Shown piece after piece: positions 31,101 through 31,906 of a stretch of 31,906 nt of DNA (its first letter is position 1; every line of letters begins with the position of its first letter). Under the pieces are notes generated by a model, which saw nothing but the letters and a program-made list of their open reading frames with translations, was not told where the DNA came from and did not search any database. The stretch is from assembly GCA_010093685.1 (NCBI GenBank), contig MU006234.1, positions 268,607 through 300,512 on the forward strand, in the 5' to 3' direction. The translations under genes were made by a program, and so were the position numbers. The stretch comes from Ophiobolus disseminans (taxonomy: Eukaryota > Ascomycota > Dothideomycetes > Pleosporales > Phaeosphaeriaceae).

Positions 31101-31906
31101 CATCACTAGCAGACGCCGCCGCCATGCACACTTTATTGAGGCTAGTCCTTCAACAAAGTACTATGCATTTGCTGCTACAATTGCACAAGCACATGAGGCT
31201 ACCACTCTTGCCTCACAATCCAGGATGAAGCATGATTCTACACGCATCCATCGCGATGACCTGCCCCCTCCACCACGTCACTAGAAGGAGCTCAAGAATC
31301 ACCTACATGGGAAGCATTTTGAAGCTGCTGCTCACACTGAGTTCAATAACTGCTGGAACAAGGGCACCTTTGCTAAGCCGGATATCACAGCCTTATACAT
31401 TGATGATGCTGTACCTTTGATGTGGGTATTTACCTACAAGTTCGATAAGGATAGTTATCTGCTCAAGCACAAGGCCTGCCTTGTTGTCCGTGGAGATCTA
31501 CAAGAGCAGTATGGCGACACATACGCAGCCACTCTTGCTGCACGCCTCTTCCGAGCTCTTATAGCGCTTGCATGTGCGTTCAACCTCAAGGCTATGCAAT
31601 ACGATGTGCCAAATGCCTTCCTTAATGCTCCTCTGGACCGCACTCTCCATGTGAGAACACTAGATGGCCAGCTCCTTCGACTTCTACGCGCGCTCTACGG
31701 CCTCAAAGAAGCTCCGCGCCTGTAGGCTACACACTTCCAGGAGTCACTGCGTAGGTTTGGCCTACATCCTGTCCATGGATTTCCATGCCTTTGGATGAAT
31801 AACAGAGTCATCCTCTTTTTCTATGTGGATGATATCATTATCCTCTATCACCCAGACTACCAGGAGGATTTCAACAAGCTTGAACAACAGCTTATCAAGC
31901 TCTACA
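28189..31906 (+). pseudogene. Copia copy C gag-pol polyprotein, RIP stops, cut by window end
   Basis: ATG 28189 (MASLSMFNDYVITR) opens a frame that keeps the same phase to the window end, interrupted only by TAG/TAA codons, so the original was a single Copia gag-pol ORF. In order: gag (28189-28950); zinc-knuckle-like CPCGFLHNVL..C (about 28970-29010); aspartic protease DRWIVDPGSNVHI (29354-29392; the usual Ser/Thr of DSG is Pro); GAG-pre-integrase HQLLGHLSY and CIPC (29803-29922); integrase core with FMDRDVGYG (second Asp) and QLGGVERAG (Glu), 30000-30370; integrase C-terminal KGFLLGYDALNIYRV; reverse transcriptase from 31417 (MWVFTYKFDKDSYLLKHKA; DVPNAFLNAPL; ALYGLKEAPR) with catalytic YVDD at 31822-31833. 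RNase H and the 3' LTR lie outside. Inactive. Confidence 0.95.

Overview
The window looks like a chromosome segment of a filamentous ascomycete (Pezizomycotina; a Pleosporales-type dothideomycete is my guess, not shown by the sequence). Introns are short (about 40-80 bp) with GTRNGT-like donors and CTRAY branch points. Several transposons carry dense in-frame TAG/TAA codons, and the two overlapping Copia copies differ almost only by C/T and G/A transitions. That is the footprint of RIP (repeat-induced point mutation). A few ordinary genes sit as islands between transposon blocks.

Layout. 1-6353: two RIP-degraded minus-strand Ty1/Copia copies in direct repeat (offset 3692), separated by a degenerate telomere-like block. 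The right copy carries two nested insertions: a 151-bp element and a 323-bp solo LTR with a five-unit 20-bp tandem repeat and a perfect heat-shock-element motif. 6354-8114: degenerate Fot1/pogo element, minus strand. 8186-10611: protein kinase gene that very probably splices into a second exon encoding a hydrophobic C-terminus. 10625-11060: short LTR and the end of a hAT-related MITE. 11657-11736: tRNA-Thr(UGU) with an 8-nt intron. 12274-13207: intact three-exon NAD(P)-binding (NmrA/SDR-like) gene. 13938-15767: coding remnant and an F-box-like gene, both minus. 15989-16443: two solo LTRs of different families, each with perfect 5-bp target duplications. 16787-18454: intact three-exon APC-family amino acid/GABA permease, minus. 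18455-20479: no recognisable gene.

20480-27197 is the most striking part: a Russian doll. An unidentified host gene (minus strand) is split by a hAT element (21181-26407; 8-bp target duplication CTTAGCAT). The hAT transposase is in turn split by a Fot1/pogo element (22356-24454; 42-bp perfect terminal inverted repeats, TA duplication). Reading across the hAT duplication restores the host frame, apart from one TAG and one 2-nt frameshift. 27794 to the window end: 5' LTR, half-tRNA-iMet primer-binding site and gag-pol of a third Copia element, all in one frame but full of TAG/TAA stops. It is cut by the window edge inside reverse transcriptase.

The cellular genes show no obvious shared pathway. 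I see no biosynthetic cluster, CRISPR array or clearly new defence system. The best leads are the nested insertion with its broken host gene, the kinase-membrane fusion, the intron-bearing tRNA and the stress-element-like motifs in the LTRs.
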